Shown in pieces: positions 15,618 to 25,103 of a stretch of DNA of 40,290 nt. The notes under the pieces were generated by a model. That model saw only the letters and a program-made list of their open reading frames with translations, had not been told where the DNA came from and did no database searches. Source of the stretch: an uncultured Lachnospiraceae bacterium (GTDB lineage: Bacteria; Bacillota; Clostridia; Lachnospirales; Lachnospiraceae). The number at the start of each line of letters is the position of its first letter. The stretch's first letter is position 1. The stretch lies in NCBI GenBank assembly GCA_905235415.1, contig CAJOKX010000005.1, forward strand, positions 1 to 40,290. The letters run 5' to 3'. The position numbers were made by a program, and so were the translations under genes.

Positions 15618-16778
15618 TTATTCTGTCACCTGGTTCAGGCGCTCATGCATAAAGGCCATCAGCGCGAGGAGGATCAGCAGATACACCGGATACAGCGATA
15701 CGGAGAAGGCACCCGCAAGAAGGCCGAACAGCGGCGGCATCAGCATGGTTCCGATATAGGCGGACGCCATCTGGACGCCGATCACGGCCTGGGACTTGTC
15801 CTCCCCGAAATGAGCCGGCGTTGAGTGGATAATGCACGGATAGATCGGCGCGCACCCAAGGCCGATCAGGATCAGGCCGGCAAGGGACAGATGCGCACCC
15901 GCGGGAATAAACAGAATAACGATCCCCGCCAGGACGAGTGCTTCTCCGAGCCGGACCATCTGCGTGTCATCCAGCCGGATGGTGAGAAAACCGCTGACTG
16001 CCCTGCCCAGCGTAATCCCGATAAAGAACATGGAAGCATACCCGGCGGCAGTCTCCTCCGCAATCCCCCTGGTCAGGTTGAGGAAGCTGCTCGCCCACAG
16101 ACCGGTGGTGGACTCCACTGCGCAGTAACAGAAGAAGCACAGCATCACCTCTTTGGCTCCCTTCATCCGGAGGACATCCGCAAGCGCCATCGGTTTTCTG
16201 GGCTCTTCTCCCGGAGCTGCAGGCGCATCCTTTCTCTCCTTCCACAGGGGAAGGCTGAAAAACAGGATCATCGTCATGACCACCTGCATGAGCGCGATGA
16301 TCCGGTATCCCCGGTTCCACATCCCGCCATGCGTCAGTGTATATCCCATGATATACGGTCCAACCGACGCGCCGACGCCCCACATACAGTGCAGCCAGCT
16401 CATATGCCTGCTCTCATAGTGAAGCGCGACATAGTTGTTCAGGGACGCGTCCACGCTCCCGGCGCCCAGTCCGTACGGGACCGCCCACAGGCACAGCATC
16501 CAGAACCGTGTGGAGATTGAGAATCCAAACAGCGCCAGTGCAGTCATGCCGACGCTGACCGCAGTCACCCTGCCCGTTCCGAACTTCAGCGTCATGCGGT
16601 CGCTCTGCAGGCTGGAAATCACCGTGCCGAATGCGATAATCATGGAGACAATCCCCGCATAAGAAAGCGGAACCTGCAGCTGCGTGTGCATCACCGGCCA
16701 TGCAGATCCAAGCAGGGAGTCCGGAAGGCCCAGACTGATAAACGCCAGATATATGATTGCCAGAAGAAGCTGAACCAT
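15618..16778 (-). CDS. MFS transporter
   Basis: 386 aa with about 12 membrane segments. The opening SLGLPDSLLGSAWPVMHTQL matches the sugar/fucose-permease-like branch of the major facilitator superfamily, and loop 2-3 holds SDRMTLKFGTGRV, a version of the MFS motif A region. A central charged loop (near 190-210, KERKDAPAAPGEEPRKP) separates the two halves. The substrate is not predictable. The GGAGGGG site is strong. It follows the PspC gene by 51 nt on the same strand. No regulator or enzyme pointing to a substrate is adjacent. Confidence 0.88.
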   Translation of the reverse strand: MVQLLLAIIYLAFISLGLPDSLLGSAWPVMHTQLQVPLSYAGIVSMIIAFGTVISSLQSDRMTLKFGTGRVTAVSVGMTALALFGFSISTRFWMLCLWAVPYGLGAGSVDASLNNYVALHYESRHMSWLHCMWGVGASVGPYIMGYTLTHGGMWNRGYRIIALMQVVMTMILFFSLPLWKERKDAPAAPGEEPRKPMALADVLRMKGAKEVMLCFFCYCAVESTTGLWASSFLNLTRGIAEETAAGYASMFFIGITLGRAVSGFLTIRLDDTQMVRLGEALVLAGIVILFIPAGAHLSLAGLILIGLGCAPIYPCIIHSTPAHFGEDKSQAVIGVQMASAYIGTMLMPPLFGLLAGAFSVSLYPVYLLILLALMAFMHERLNQVTE

Positions 16779-16829
16779 CCTGTCCCCTCCTACGCCCTCA
16801 GGTGCCGCGCCTCCGGGCGCAGCTCCGGT

Positions 16830-17069
16830 TTATTCCTTGTCTTCGCTGCCCGGATGTATGACATCCTGCAGGTCTTTCTCGGCGTCATCCGCCTTGGGAA
16901 GAATCACCGAAGCGATAATATACAGGATGACGCCGCTTCCTGCAAAGAGCGCGAACCCCGCCCAGATCAGGCGCACCACGTTGGCATCTATCCCAAAATA
17001 TTCGCCGATTCCTCCGCACACACCGCAGAGCACGCTGTCTGTCGAGGATCTTCTGAGTGTCTTTTTCAT
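16830..17069 (-). CDS. PspC-domain small membrane protein
   Basis: 79 aa. Residues ~5-62 form a PspC domain: LRRSSTDSVLCGVCGGIGEYFGIDANVVRLIWAGFALFAGSG, then a hydrophobic segment ending in ASVILPKA. In Enterobacteria PspC senses membrane stress with PspA/B. In Firmicutes small stand-alone copies are common and their role is less clear. The C-terminal ~18 residues are charged. AAAGGAG lies before the ATG. It is 20 nt after the stop of the DUF975/CmpB gene and 51 nt before the MFS gene, suggesting a membrane-themed operon. Confidence 0.9.
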   Translation of the reverse strand: MKKTLRRSSTDSVLCGVCGGIGEYFGIDANVVRLIWAGFALFAGSGVILYIIASVILPKADDAEKDLQDVIHPGSEDKE

Positions 17070-17089
17070 ATCATTCTCCTTTCTGCTGC

Positions 17090-19024
17090 CTACATCCGTT
17101 CTGTCTGCATCCGCTCTGTCTGCATCCGCTCTGTCTGCATCCGCTCTGTCTGCATCCGTTCTGTCTGCGGCACTTCTGTCTGCATCCGTTCTGTCTGCGC
17201 CGCTGCCTCGTCCGGTTTGTCTAAGGCTTCAACAGCGCCCTTGGCCATGTTCGGGTTTCCGGAAGAATAGATGGCGTCGCCAAAATACAGCGCGCCCAGC
17301 ACGATCGACACGCCGATCACGATCTGCGTCTTTATCAGCGACAGCAGCATATCCAGAATCGGCGCCACGATATAGACGACGATCAGGGATCCGACTCCGA
17401 AGACCAGAAGCCCCTCCGCGCAGATCCTTCCGTCCAGATTCAGGAAATACCCGTCGTACGACCACCATCTGCGATGATACTGCATTTCAAGAGACAAGGA
17501 TGAGAAATATTCCAGGCTTCCGCACAGGATCACCGCCAGGATGAATTCCACAGCAGGGTTCTTGCGGAAATGAGCGCAGGCAAGCATAACGATCAGGATG
17601 CCGGTCCCGTAGATCGGAAGCCACGGCCCGTGCAGCGTGCCCCGGTTGGCAAACTCGCCGGTCTGCATATAGTGCAGCGACACTTCCCAGACCCATCCGA
17701 GCACACAGAACAGAATATACATGATAAACAGATTCCAGATCGTATAGCTGCGCAGATAATTGACGCCCGTGAACCTGCGCACCTCTTTCTTTTTCCGGAG
17801 CGGATTGAGCCAGTTCGGGTACGCCTTCCCTTCCATCTCCTGCCTGTACCGGTCAATGGTATTCGAGCGCTGCTGGTTGCGGTCATACACCTTCTTCTGT
17901 GCCGTGCTGCCGACCCACACGCCCAGCCAGGAAGCGGCGATCGCGCGGCCCTTTCCAAGCGTGACCTTCTGCTCGTTGATATTGGTCAGTTCATCCACTA
18001 CGTCAAAATAGGTCTCTGCCAGAAGGATCCGGTCCGCTTTTTCAAACAGATACCGGTCATTGAGCAGCTGTATTCCTTCTATGCCTTCTGCAGCAGCCGC
18101 CTCACGGAGTTTCACGTAGTATTCCGAATAACATGCCAGACGGTACGCCGAACCGTAAAACATATCCGAAAAGCCCGCCGTAAGGGAGGAGAGCAGGTGC
18201 CATCCGATGAACGTCAGCTCAAACTTGAAGGTTTCCCATTTGTGCCCCTTCATCATCCTTCTTGAAAGAGTGATCGCATCATTCGCCTTTATTTCCGGAT
18301 TCTCAGCCACAATAAACGGAACAGCCCAATAGGAATAGTATTTGATCATGCCTCCCACGATGGTCATGAACCACAGATACTGATAGACCTGCTTCACAAA
18401 CATCGTCCAGCTCGCTTTGAACCATTTTCGCGGGGATACAAAAAAGGCTGCGTCCGCCAGCGTGACAGTCTCATACACCCGCGCGTCCAGATACACTCTC
18501 CGTATGATTGCAGAATAAACATTCTTGAAAAAAATATAGACCAGTGTATACCACAGGAAAGACGCCAGGATAAATATGATGGTGATTGCCGCCTTCGAAT
18601 GGGTAGCGGACCGTATTGATTTGGCCAGCATGATAAGCAGCTTGCCGGAGCCCACATAATTCACAAGCTGGGCAAGGACGCCCCTCGTCCTTCCAAGAGC
18701 CTTCGTAGCGCTGTCAATTCCCGCCTTCTCGTTTTTGTCAGCAGCCGCTTCCCCCTTCTTCAGGCGGCCCCGGATCACGTCGTCGAACACTGAATCAGGT
18801 CCCACTATGTTATCATCATCCAGGACAGAGCCCGGATTGGATGCGTCAGAGACCTCCTCCGTCGTCATCACCTCGCTTATACTCTCGATCGCCGGAAAGA
18901 ACTCTGTTCCGAAAAAGACCATAATCAGCATCAGAAAGGCCAGAATAAAATAATGGCCCCTGACGACCTGATGTCCTTTTTTCTTCAGATCTTTACGCTG
19001 TGAGAAAATGCTTTGTTTTTCCAT
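17090..19024 (-). CDS. DUF975-CmpB-like multidomain membrane protein with MQTER repeats
   Basis: 644 aa from the ATG at 19024 with AGGGAG upstream; a GTG at 19069 is possible but less well supported. Residues ~10-375 are a DUF975-type integral membrane region, with several hydrophobic segments and the stretch ANDAITLSRRMMKGHKWETFKFELTFIGW. Residues ~415-575 match the putative ABC-transporter type IV (CmpB) family: IWNLFIMYILFCVLGWVWEV, NRGTLHGPWLPIYGTG and YHRRWWSYDGYFLNLDGRI. The last ~35 residues are seven tandem 5-residue units (QTERM, one QTEVP). Neither domain has a firm function. It lies between MMPL (48 nt upstream) and PspC (20 nt downstream). Confidence 0.82.
   Translation of the reverse strand: MEKQSIFSQRKDLKKKGHQVVRGHYFILAFLMLIMVFFGTEFFPAIESISEVMTTEEVSDASNPGSVLDDDNIVGPDSVFDDVIRGRLKKGEAAADKNEKAGIDSATKALGRTRGVLAQLVNYVGSGKLLIMLAKSIRSATHSKAAITIIFILASFLWYTLVYIFFKNVYSAIIRRVYLDARVYETVTLADAAFFVSPRKWFKASWTMFVKQVYQYLWFMTIVGGMIKYYSYWAVPFIVAENPEIKANDAITLSRRMMKGHKWETFKFELTFIGWHLLSSLTAGFSDMFYGSAYRLACYSEYYVKLREAAAAEGIEGIQLLNDRYLFEKADRILLAETYFDVVDELTNINEQKVTLGKGRAIAASWLGVWVGSTAQKKVYDRNQQRSNTIDRYRQEMEGKAYPNWLNPLRKKKEVRRFTGVNYLRSYTIWNLFIMYILFCVLGWVWEVSLHYMQTGEFANRGTLHGPWLPIYGTGILIVMLACAHFRKNPAVEFILAVILCGSLEYFSSLSLEMQYHRRWWSYDGYFLNLDGRICAEGLLVFGVGSLIVVYIVAPILDMLLSLIKTQIVIGVSIVLGALYFGDAIYSSGNPNMAKGAVEALDKPDEAAAQTERMQTEVPQTERMQTERMQTERMQTERMQTERM
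17093..17197 (-). repeat. Seven in-frame 15-bp repeats at the end of the DUF975/CmpB gene
   Basis: Seven units of CATCCGYTCTGTCTG (plus strand), with one variant, CGGCACTTCTGTCTG. They encode QTERM repeats. The unit is a multiple of 3, so copy number can change without a frameshift. Confidence 0.9.
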
Positions 19025-19072
19025 TTCTGCTCCCTCTCTGCCGCCGGTCTGCTGCGGGCAGGCATCCACGTA

Positions 19073-21376
19073 TCAGTATACCGAATCCCTATCTGTAAGA
19101 AAAGACTTTCTTTGCGGGAAAGAGGCCTTGCGCATGACCAGGCGGTCTGCCGATGCAAGGATTCCCGGCAGAACAAAGATGACCAGCAATACCGCCGCCA
19201 GGGCGCCGATGGCGATGCTCATGCAGATCTGTGCGATGGTCGGATCTGCGGGCGATAAGCCGATGGCCCCGGTCCCGAAGATCATGAACATGGAGGATGT
19301 CAGGATCGTATGCGTCGACCTGTCATACGCGATTTCCAGCGTCCCGGGCACATCATTCTCCCGACGGGTTTCCTGATAATAATTGGTGAACAGGATCCCA
19401 TAGTCCACGGTTGCCCCCATCAGAATACACTGCACGATCACGACGGCCAGATAATAGATCCTGTATCCGATCACCCATCCGGTTGCAACGGTCAGAAAGA
19501 CGCCGCACTGCACCAGCAAAACCAGGACCAGCGGAATGACAGGATTCCTGAACGTCAGAAGCACCACCAGAAAGATCGACAGCGCAGTCAGCAGGGTGAT
19601 GGTTACAAGTTCCGTGTCGAAACTCCCCTCCATCTCCTGATTCATCACGGAATTGCCGATCAGATAACCGGCCCCCCGGAAGCTTTGATCCAGAGACGCC
19701 TGCAGGTTAGTGAGGAAGGCATACGTCTCCTCCCCTTCCAGCGGAAGCGTCGTATTGATCACCATCATGGAATGCGTCGGACCGGTAAGCATGGATCTGG
19801 CAGACGCTGTCATCTCCTCCGCCTGCGTGAGCATCCGGATGCCGTCGTCTCCTATAAAGAGCCTGATCAGCGGATTCGAAGTCTGCCCTGCCAGGAAATG
19901 AATCAGGTCTTCTATGGAAGCGCGCTCCGTATCCGGGTCTTCCCCGTTTGCGGCGGCAGCCATCTGATACAGAAGCCTGATATTGTCACCTGTCAGCAGA
20001 TCTTTCATCTGTTCAAAGGAAGCGGGATCCATCTGCAGCGAATCCGCGGCGCTCCCGGCCATTGCGCCCATTGAACCTGCACCGTCCTGAACCAGTTCTC
20101 CCAGATAGTCTGTCATCTCCTGCGCGGTGCATTTTCTGCCCAGTGTCGTGGACCACGCAATCACAGACGCTCCCTCCTGCTCTTCCTCCAGTTCTGCAGC
20201 CAGGTCCGCTGCCGCTTCCTCGTCTTCATTGGCATACAGCAGGACAATCGGATTCACGTTTGGAAACAGATCAGCGATCGGATCTTCCGGGCTGAGCGAA
20301 AATGAATAGCCGCTCAGGGACTGTAAATACCACGCAAGGAAGAACAGGATCACAAACCCCGCGCTCAGGACAAGGCGGAACCGGTAACTGAAATGCGAAA
20401 GGGCGCGGGTCGGAAGGCGCAGCACCGGCTTGCTGCTCTTCGTGATCCAGCCGTCAAAAAACAGGATCAGCGCCGGAAGAAGGGTCAGGCAGCAGAGCAT
20501 GCTGAGAAAAACGCCCTTTGCCAGGACCAGGCCAAGGTCTCTTCCGATCCGAAACCGCATGAAGCAAAGCATTAACAGCCCTACAATCGTTGTAAAGGCG
20601 CTGCTCGCAATCGATCCGAACGCGCTCACGAGCGCCTTCTCCATCGCCGCCGTCTTCTCCGCCTCCCGCTCTCTCTCCTGGCGGAAACGGTTCATCAGGA
20701 TGATGGAGTAATCCATGGAAAGAACGAGCTGGAGAATGGCGCTCATGGAATACGTGGTCTGGGAGACGGAACCCAGGATGATATTGGTCCCCATATTGAG
20801 AAGGATAGCCGCCCCGATCGCAAGGAGGAACACAAACGGTTCCACGTAAGATGCGCACATCACAAACAGCACCAGCAGCAGAATCACGACCGCAATCCCA
20901 TAGATATAGAACGGGATCTCCATCCCGTTTGCGTCATCATTGCGCACAACCACCGTATCGTCCGGAAATGCATCCGGGATGCTGTGCTCAAGCGCGAGCG
21001 CTTCCGGCGTTCTGTATTCGACGTCCATGCTGACGGTGTAGAGTGTGTGCGATACCAAGCCGCTCTGTTTGTGCCCCGTCAGGACCACGGAGGAGACGTC
21101 CGGAAGTTCCCCGAGGGTATCCTGTACTTCCTCCTCCCTTTCGGATGGAAGATCTTCAAACATCACACGGATCGTATCCTGCGCCGCAAGATCCGGGAAC
21201 TCTTCTGCCATGAGATCGAGTCCCTGTTTCATATGGGATTCAGGGGGCAGATAGCGGGTCATATCGACATTGATGGGAACTTTCAGGGACAAAACCCCGC
21301 ATGCCGCTGCGAGCATCAGCACGCACACGGTGACCAGCCTGCGGTATTTGACAATCAGGTGGGATACTTTCTTCAA
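19073..21376 (-). CDS. MMPL/RND-family membrane exporter
   Basis: 767 aa with two similar halves. Each has a first membrane segment, a large extracytoplasmic loop, then five to six more segments. The conserved TM4-type motifs are LVLSMDYSIILMNRFRQE and LMGATVDYGILFTNYYQE, with Asp-Tyr in each as in MMPL proton relays. The acidic loop (EDEEAAADLAAELEEEQEG) lies in the first half's extracytoplasmic region. The start is TTG at 21376 with AAAGGA 8 nt upstream. MMPL proteins export lipids or siderophores, or act as drug pumps, so the substrate is open here. Its stop is 48 nt before the DUF975/CmpB start, so these two are cotranscribed. Confidence 0.87.
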   Translation of the reverse strand: MKKVSHLIVKYRRLVTVCVLMLAAACGVLSLKVPINVDMTRYLPPESHMKQGLDLMAEEFPDLAAQDTIRVMFEDLPSEREEEVQDTLGELPDVSSVVLTGHKQSGLVSHTLYTVSMDVEYRTPEALALEHSIPDAFPDDTVVVRNDDANGMEIPFYIYGIAVVILLLVLFVMCASYVEPFVFLLAIGAAILLNMGTNIILGSVSQTTYSMSAILQLVLSMDYSIILMNRFRQEREREAEKTAAMEKALVSAFGSIASSAFTTIVGLLMLCFMRFRIGRDLGLVLAKGVFLSMLCCLTLLPALILFFDGWITKSSKPVLRLPTRALSHFSYRFRLVLSAGFVILFFLAWYLQSLSGYSFSLSPEDPIADLFPNVNPIVLLYANEDEEAAADLAAELEEEQEGASVIAWSTTLGRKCTAQEMTDYLGELVQDGAGSMGAMAGSAADSLQMDPASFEQMKDLLTGDNIRLLYQMAAAANGEDPDTERASIEDLIHFLAGQTSNPLIRLFIGDDGIRMLTQAEEMTASARSMLTGPTHSMMVINTTLPLEGEETYAFLTNLQASLDQSFRGAGYLIGNSVMNQEMEGSFDTELVTITLLTALSIFLVVLLTFRNPVIPLVLVLLVQCGVFLTVATGWVIGYRIYYLAVVIVQCILMGATVDYGILFTNYYQETRRENDVPGTLEIAYDRSTHTILTSSMFMIFGTGAIGLSPADPTIAQICMSIAIGALAAVLLVIFVLPGILASADRLVMRKASFPQRKSFLTDRDSVY

Positions 21377-21432
21377 AAGATCAGTCCTTTCCGGCGTTTT
21401 TCCTTCGTTTTTTCAGATATGCTGATTGTTTC

Positions 21433-21461
21433 GTCTTACCACAATCCCCGCCCTGCGTCAA
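21433..21461 (-). promoter_or_regulatory. Candidate promoter for the MMPL exporter
   Basis: On the minus strand TTGACG, 17 bp, then a weak TAAGAC, about 55 bp upstream of the TTG start at 21376. Confidence 0.45.
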
Positions 21462-21615
21462 CACGCCCGGAGAGTCCCCCCGACTGCGTGAAAGATCCCG
21501 CCTCCGGCCGATCGCGGCCCCCGCAAAAATACCGGTGCGTATGCCTGCCTGCCGCGCCGGTTTCAGCATGCAGGCACAGGTGTGAAAATCCATGGAGAAA
21601 TGCGGAATTGTCATA

Positions 21616-21645
21616 TTGACATATCATTAACGCCTATGCTACGTT
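21616..21645 (+). promoter_or_regulatory. Candidate promoter for GH38
   Basis: Perfect TTGACA, 18 bp, then a weak TACGTT. It would give a leader of about 140 nt. Confidence 0.45.
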
Positions 21646-21717
21646 TGCAGTAAGGTACAGAGGCTGTGCGGGGCACTTTTTCGCGCTGTCCGAAGCCGCC
21701 TTTGGACCCGTGGAAAT

Positions 21718-21734
21718 GTACTGTCGGACAGTAC
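21718..21734. promoter_or_regulatory. Palindrome in the GH38 leader, possible operator
   Basis: Perfect inverted repeat GTACTGTC-G-GACAGTAC, 60 bp before the GH38 ATG and downstream of its candidate promoter. It could be a repressor site or an RNA hairpin. Confidence 0.5.
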
Positions 21735-21792
21735 TGAATACATGTTTTGCAGCGATTCGACCGTTCATTGATGAAAAGAGAAGGAGGACACT

Positions 21793-24700
21793 ATGACAGC
21801 CGAGTACAGACATCGTTTGCAGCACTGGATGCGTGTGCTGAAGGATGATCTCTATGAGCCGCTGGGCGAGATCCGTTTCGAGGCTGCCCGTACAGACAGC
21901 CAGCTCTCATTTGAGGAAGCACAGAACCTTGCGTATGAACCGGTGCAGAGCGGTTTTACCTGGGGGAACACCTGGGAATACTGCTGGTTCCGTTCAAAGA
22001 TCGAACTGGATGAGCGCGCATCCGGCCAGCGGATCGTCCTGGATCTCAAGCCGGGCGGAGAAAGCACGCTGTTCGTCAACGGGCGCGCTTTCGGTACGTA
22101 CCGCGCTCCGTGGCTGCGGGTACCGCATCAGTTCATGGAAGACAACTTCCTGACAGCGAAGGCAGAGGGCAATGAGACCTACGACTTCGTGATGGAGACC
22201 TACGCAGGCCACTACTATCCGGAATGTCCGGACGGCGGCTGCACAACCGGTCCCGTTCTTCCGGGAACCTACGAAGACCCGCTCAAAGAAGGTGAACGCA
22301 GAGTCCTCGGAAAGAGCACCTACGGCATCTGGAATGAAGACGCATATCAGCTGTACATGGACGTGGACACACTCTCCCGTCTTCTGGAAGTGATTCCGCC
22401 CGAATCCCTGCGGCACGCGAAGATCGAGGAAGCGCTTGAAAAGTTTACCCTGATCGTTGATTTTGAGCAGGACAGGGATGCGCGCACAGCCAGCTACCGG
22501 GAAGCGCGCAAGATGCTCCGCCCGATTCTGGAGGCAAAGAACGGCACCACAGATCCGACCTTCTATGCGATCGGCAATTCCCATCTGGATCTTGCATGGC
22601 TCTGGCCGATGGCAGAGACCTACCGCAAGACGGCGAGAACCTTCGGCGCGCAGCTGCGTCTGATGGATGAATATCCGGAATACCGGTATCTGCAGAGCCA
22701 GCCCGCTTCCTATGAGATGTGCAGGAAATACTATCCGGAACTGTTTGAGCGCATTCTGGAAGCCATCCGGAAGGGGCAGTGGATCGCAGACGGCGCGATG
22801 TGGGTCGAGCCCGACACCAATATGGCCAGCGGGGAAGCCCTGGTACGCCAGCTCCTGTACGGCCGCGCATATTACAGAGACGTTCTGGGCGTGGACAGCA
22901 CCATTCTCTGGCTGCCGGATACCTTCGGCTACACCGGCGCGCTTCCGCAGATCCTGCAGGGCTGCGGCGTCAAGTACCTGGTTACACAGAAGATCTTCTG
23001 GAGCTACAACGAAGGCGACCAGTTCCCGTACCACTATTTCACCTGGGAAGGCATCGACGGAACGGATGTGACAGCGTTCCTTCCCACCAGTTATACCTAT
23101 CAGACCGATCCGACCGAGATCGCGAAGGTCTGGAAGGGCCGGGTACAGGAGCGCGATCTGGACGCATTCCTTCTTCCGTTCGGGTACGGAGACGGAGGCG
23201 GCGGCCCGACCAGGGATCATATCGAATATATGCTCCGCGAAGAGAATCTGGAAGGACTGCCGAAAGTCAGGCCTGCCGATCCGCTTACCTTCTTTAAAGA
23301 AATGGAAGAAGAAGGCGGTCCGGTCAACACCTACACGGGTGAGCTGTATTTCTCGGCGCACCGCGGCACCTACACCTCCCAGGCGAAGGTCAAGAAGAAC
23401 AACCGTCTTGCAGAGCTTGCGCTGCGGGATATGGAGATCTGGGGAAGCGCAGCGCGCAGACTCAAGGACGCTGCCTACGATACACAGGAAGCCGGCGATC
23501 TGTGGAAGGAGCTCCTGCTCCACCAGTTCCATGACATCCTTCCGGGCTCCAGCATCGCGCGCGTATACGTTGAAGCAGAAAAGAGAGTCGGTGATCTGAT
23601 CGACACGGTCAATGAGAAGACCGCTTCCGCTCTCTCACAGCTCGCCGGGGCGCCGGACGATACTGCGTATACGTTCTTTAACTCCCTGTCGCATGCACGG
23701 ACAGCGCTCACCGAGGTTCCGGACGTGTTCGCTGACGGCGCCGTGACCGCAGACGGACAGGCCGTTCCGGTACAGAAGGATGCAGACGGCACAGTCAAAG
23801 CCCTGATCAGCGTTCCGTCGGTCGGCGCAGTCACGCTGCTCCCCGCGCATCAGGAAGCGGCTCCCGAAGGCGCCATTGTGAAAGAAACCGCAGACGGCTA
23901 TCAGATGGAAAATGAGATCCTGTCTGTGAAGATCGACGCTTCGGGTGAAATCACCAGCTTCGTCCGCAAGGATTCCGGAAGAGAATTTGCGGCAGGCAGG
24001 ATGAATCATTTCCGCATGTTCAAGGATGTGCCGCGTCTGTTCGACGCGTGGGATATCGACTCCAACTATATCGATCAGGAGGTTCCCGCCGCTGAAGACG
24101 TACAGACAAAGATCCTCTCTGAAGGCGGACTGGAAGCCGTTCTGCTGGTCTGCGGAAAGATCGGCGAATCTTCGTTTGAGCAGAAGATCCGTCTTGCAAA
24201 GGGCGCGTCCCGCGTAGAATTTGAAACAACCGTTGACTGGAAGGAACTGCACCGCCTGCTGAAGGTCAGCTTCCCGGCAGCCGTATACGCAGAGAATGGA
24301 ATCAACGAGATGCAGTTCGGTTATGTGCAGCGTCCGACCAAGCGCTCCACGCTGTATGACCAGGACCGCTTTGAGGTATGCAACCACCGCTATTCCGCCC
24401 TGTGCGACGGTTCACACGGCGTGGCCGTCCTCAACGACTGCAAGTACGGAATCAGCATGGAAGACAATGATCTGGAGCTGACGCTTCTTCGTGCAGCCGC
24501 ATCGCCTGAGATGCGTGCCGACAACCGTGTCCACACCTTCACCTATGCCTTCACAGCCTGGGAGGGTGACTTCACCGCATCAGATGTGGCGGACCAGGGA
24601 TATGATCTGAATGTTCCGCTGAAGGCGGCAAAGGGACGCCTGGACGCCCCCGTCAGCCTGGTGAATATCGAAAAGCCGAACGTCATCCTGGAAGCAATGA

Positions 24701-24915
24701 AGTGCGCCGAGGACGGAAGCGGCGACCTGATCCTGCGCTTCTATGAGTCCAAAAAGGCAGCCGTGAAGACCTCCGTCAGCACCTTCGCCGACGGACGTGT
24801 ATGGCTGTGCGATATGGAAGAGAACCGCCAGGAAGAGATTCCTGCTGAAAGCGGAAGCTTCGATCTTGATTTCAGGGCATTTGAGATCAAGACAGTCCGC
24901 ATCGAGATGGGCTGA
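21793..24915 (+). CDS. Alpha-mannosidase, GH38
   Basis: 1040 aa retaining, metal-dependent exo-alpha-mannosidase. An N-terminal beta domain (residues ~1-250) is followed by the catalytic domain. The metal motif is GNSHLDLAWLW with His264 and Asp266, the nucleophile is Asp376 in WLPDTFGY, and the later His ligand is in LLHQFHDILPGS (577-584). The middle linker and C-terminal beta domains run to the end. No signal peptide is present, so it acts in the cytoplasm on imported oligosaccharides. The ATG has AGGAGG upstream. It is convergent with the transporter operon and probably monocistronic. Linkage specificity (1,2, 1,3 or 1,6) cannot be read from sequence. Confidence 0.94.
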   Translation: MTAEYRHRLQHWMRVLKDDLYEPLGEIRFEAARTDSQLSFEEAQNLAYEPVQSGFTWGNTWEYCWFRSKIELDERASGQRIVLDLKPGGESTLFVNGRAFGTYRAPWLRVPHQFMEDNFLTAKAEGNETYDFVMETYAGHYYPECPDGGCTTGPVLPGTYEDPLKEGERRVLGKSTYGIWNEDAYQLYMDVDTLSRLLEVIPPESLRHAKIEEALEKFTLIVDFEQDRDARTASYREARKMLRPILEAKNGTTDPTFYAIGNSHLDLAWLWPMAETYRKTARTFGAQLRLMDEYPEYRYLQSQPASYEMCRKYYPELFERILEAIRKGQWIADGAMWVEPDTNMASGEALVRQLLYGRAYYRDVLGVDSTILWLPDTFGYTGALPQILQGCGVKYLVTQKIFWSYNEGDQFPYHYFTWEGIDGTDVTAFLPTSYTYQTDPTEIAKVWKGRVQERDLDAFLLPFGYGDGGGGPTRDHIEYMLREENLEGLPKVRPADPLTFFKEMEEEGGPVNTYTGELYFSAHRGTYTSQAKVKKNNRLAELALRDMEIWGSAARRLKDAAYDTQEAGDLWKELLLHQFHDILPGSSIARVYVEAEKRVGDLIDTVNEKTASALSQLAGAPDDTAYTFFNSLSHARTALTEVPDVFADGAVTADGQAVPVQKDADGTVKALISVPSVGAVTLLPAHQEAAPEGAIVKETADGYQMENEILSVKIDASGEITSFVRKDSGREFAAGRMNHFRMFKDVPRLFDAWDIDSNYIDQEVPAAEDVQTKILSEGGLEAVLLVCGKIGESSFEQKIRLAKGASRVEFETTVDWKELHRLLKVSFPAAVYAENGINEMQFGYVQRPTKRSTLYDQDRFEVCNHRYSALCDGSHGVAVLNDCKYGISMEDNDLELTLLRAAASPEMRADNRVHTFTYAFTAWEGDFTASDVADQGYDLNVPLKAAKGRLDAPVSLVNIEKPNVILEAMKCAEDGSGDLILRFYESKKAAVKTSVSTFADGRVWLCDMEENRQEEIPAESGSFDLDFRAFEIKTVRIEMG

Positions 24916-24937
24916 GTCTTTACTGCATAGAAGATAC

Positions 24938-24958
24938 CGTGCGCCCCAGGGGCGCACG
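24938..24958. repeat. Perfect inverted repeat after GH38
   Basis: CGTGCGCCCC-A-GGGGCGCACG, 22 nt after the GH38 stop and just before a terminator hairpin. It may assist termination or protect the 3' end. Confidence 0.6.
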
Positions 24959-24967
24959 GACCTGAAA

Positions 24968-24995
24968 GGGGACTGCCGCAGATGCGGCAGTCCCC
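24968..24995 (+). terminator. GH38 terminator hairpin
   Basis: Stem GGGGACTGCCGC / GCGGCAGTCCCC with an AGAT loop, followed by a weak TGCATTTG tract. Confidence 0.7.
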
Positions 24996-25006
24996 TGCAT
25001 TTGTAG

Positions 25007-25048
25007 AATGAATCTGCATGATTCATTAAATGAATCTGCATTATTCAG
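25007..25048. repeat. Direct repeat of a palindromic 21-bp unit
   Basis: Two adjacent units with the core AATGAATCTGCAT. Unit 1 is a full inverted repeat AATGAATC-TGCAT-GATTCATT; unit 2 keeps a shorter TGAAT/ATTCA arm. They lie in the convergent gap. Confidence 0.7.
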
Positions 25049-25103
25049 CGTTTTCAGCGAACCCTGATTCTCTGAGATCCGAAAGCGCTTCTTCGATCCG
25101 CAG

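Larger units (their letters stand above)
21377..21792. other. Divergent region, MMPL exporter / GH38
   Basis: 416 bp without a gene. It holds a candidate minus promoter (21433-21461), a candidate plus promoter (21616-21645) and a 17-bp palindrome (21718-21734). The middle (about 21470-21600) shows no element I can identify. Confidence 0.6.
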
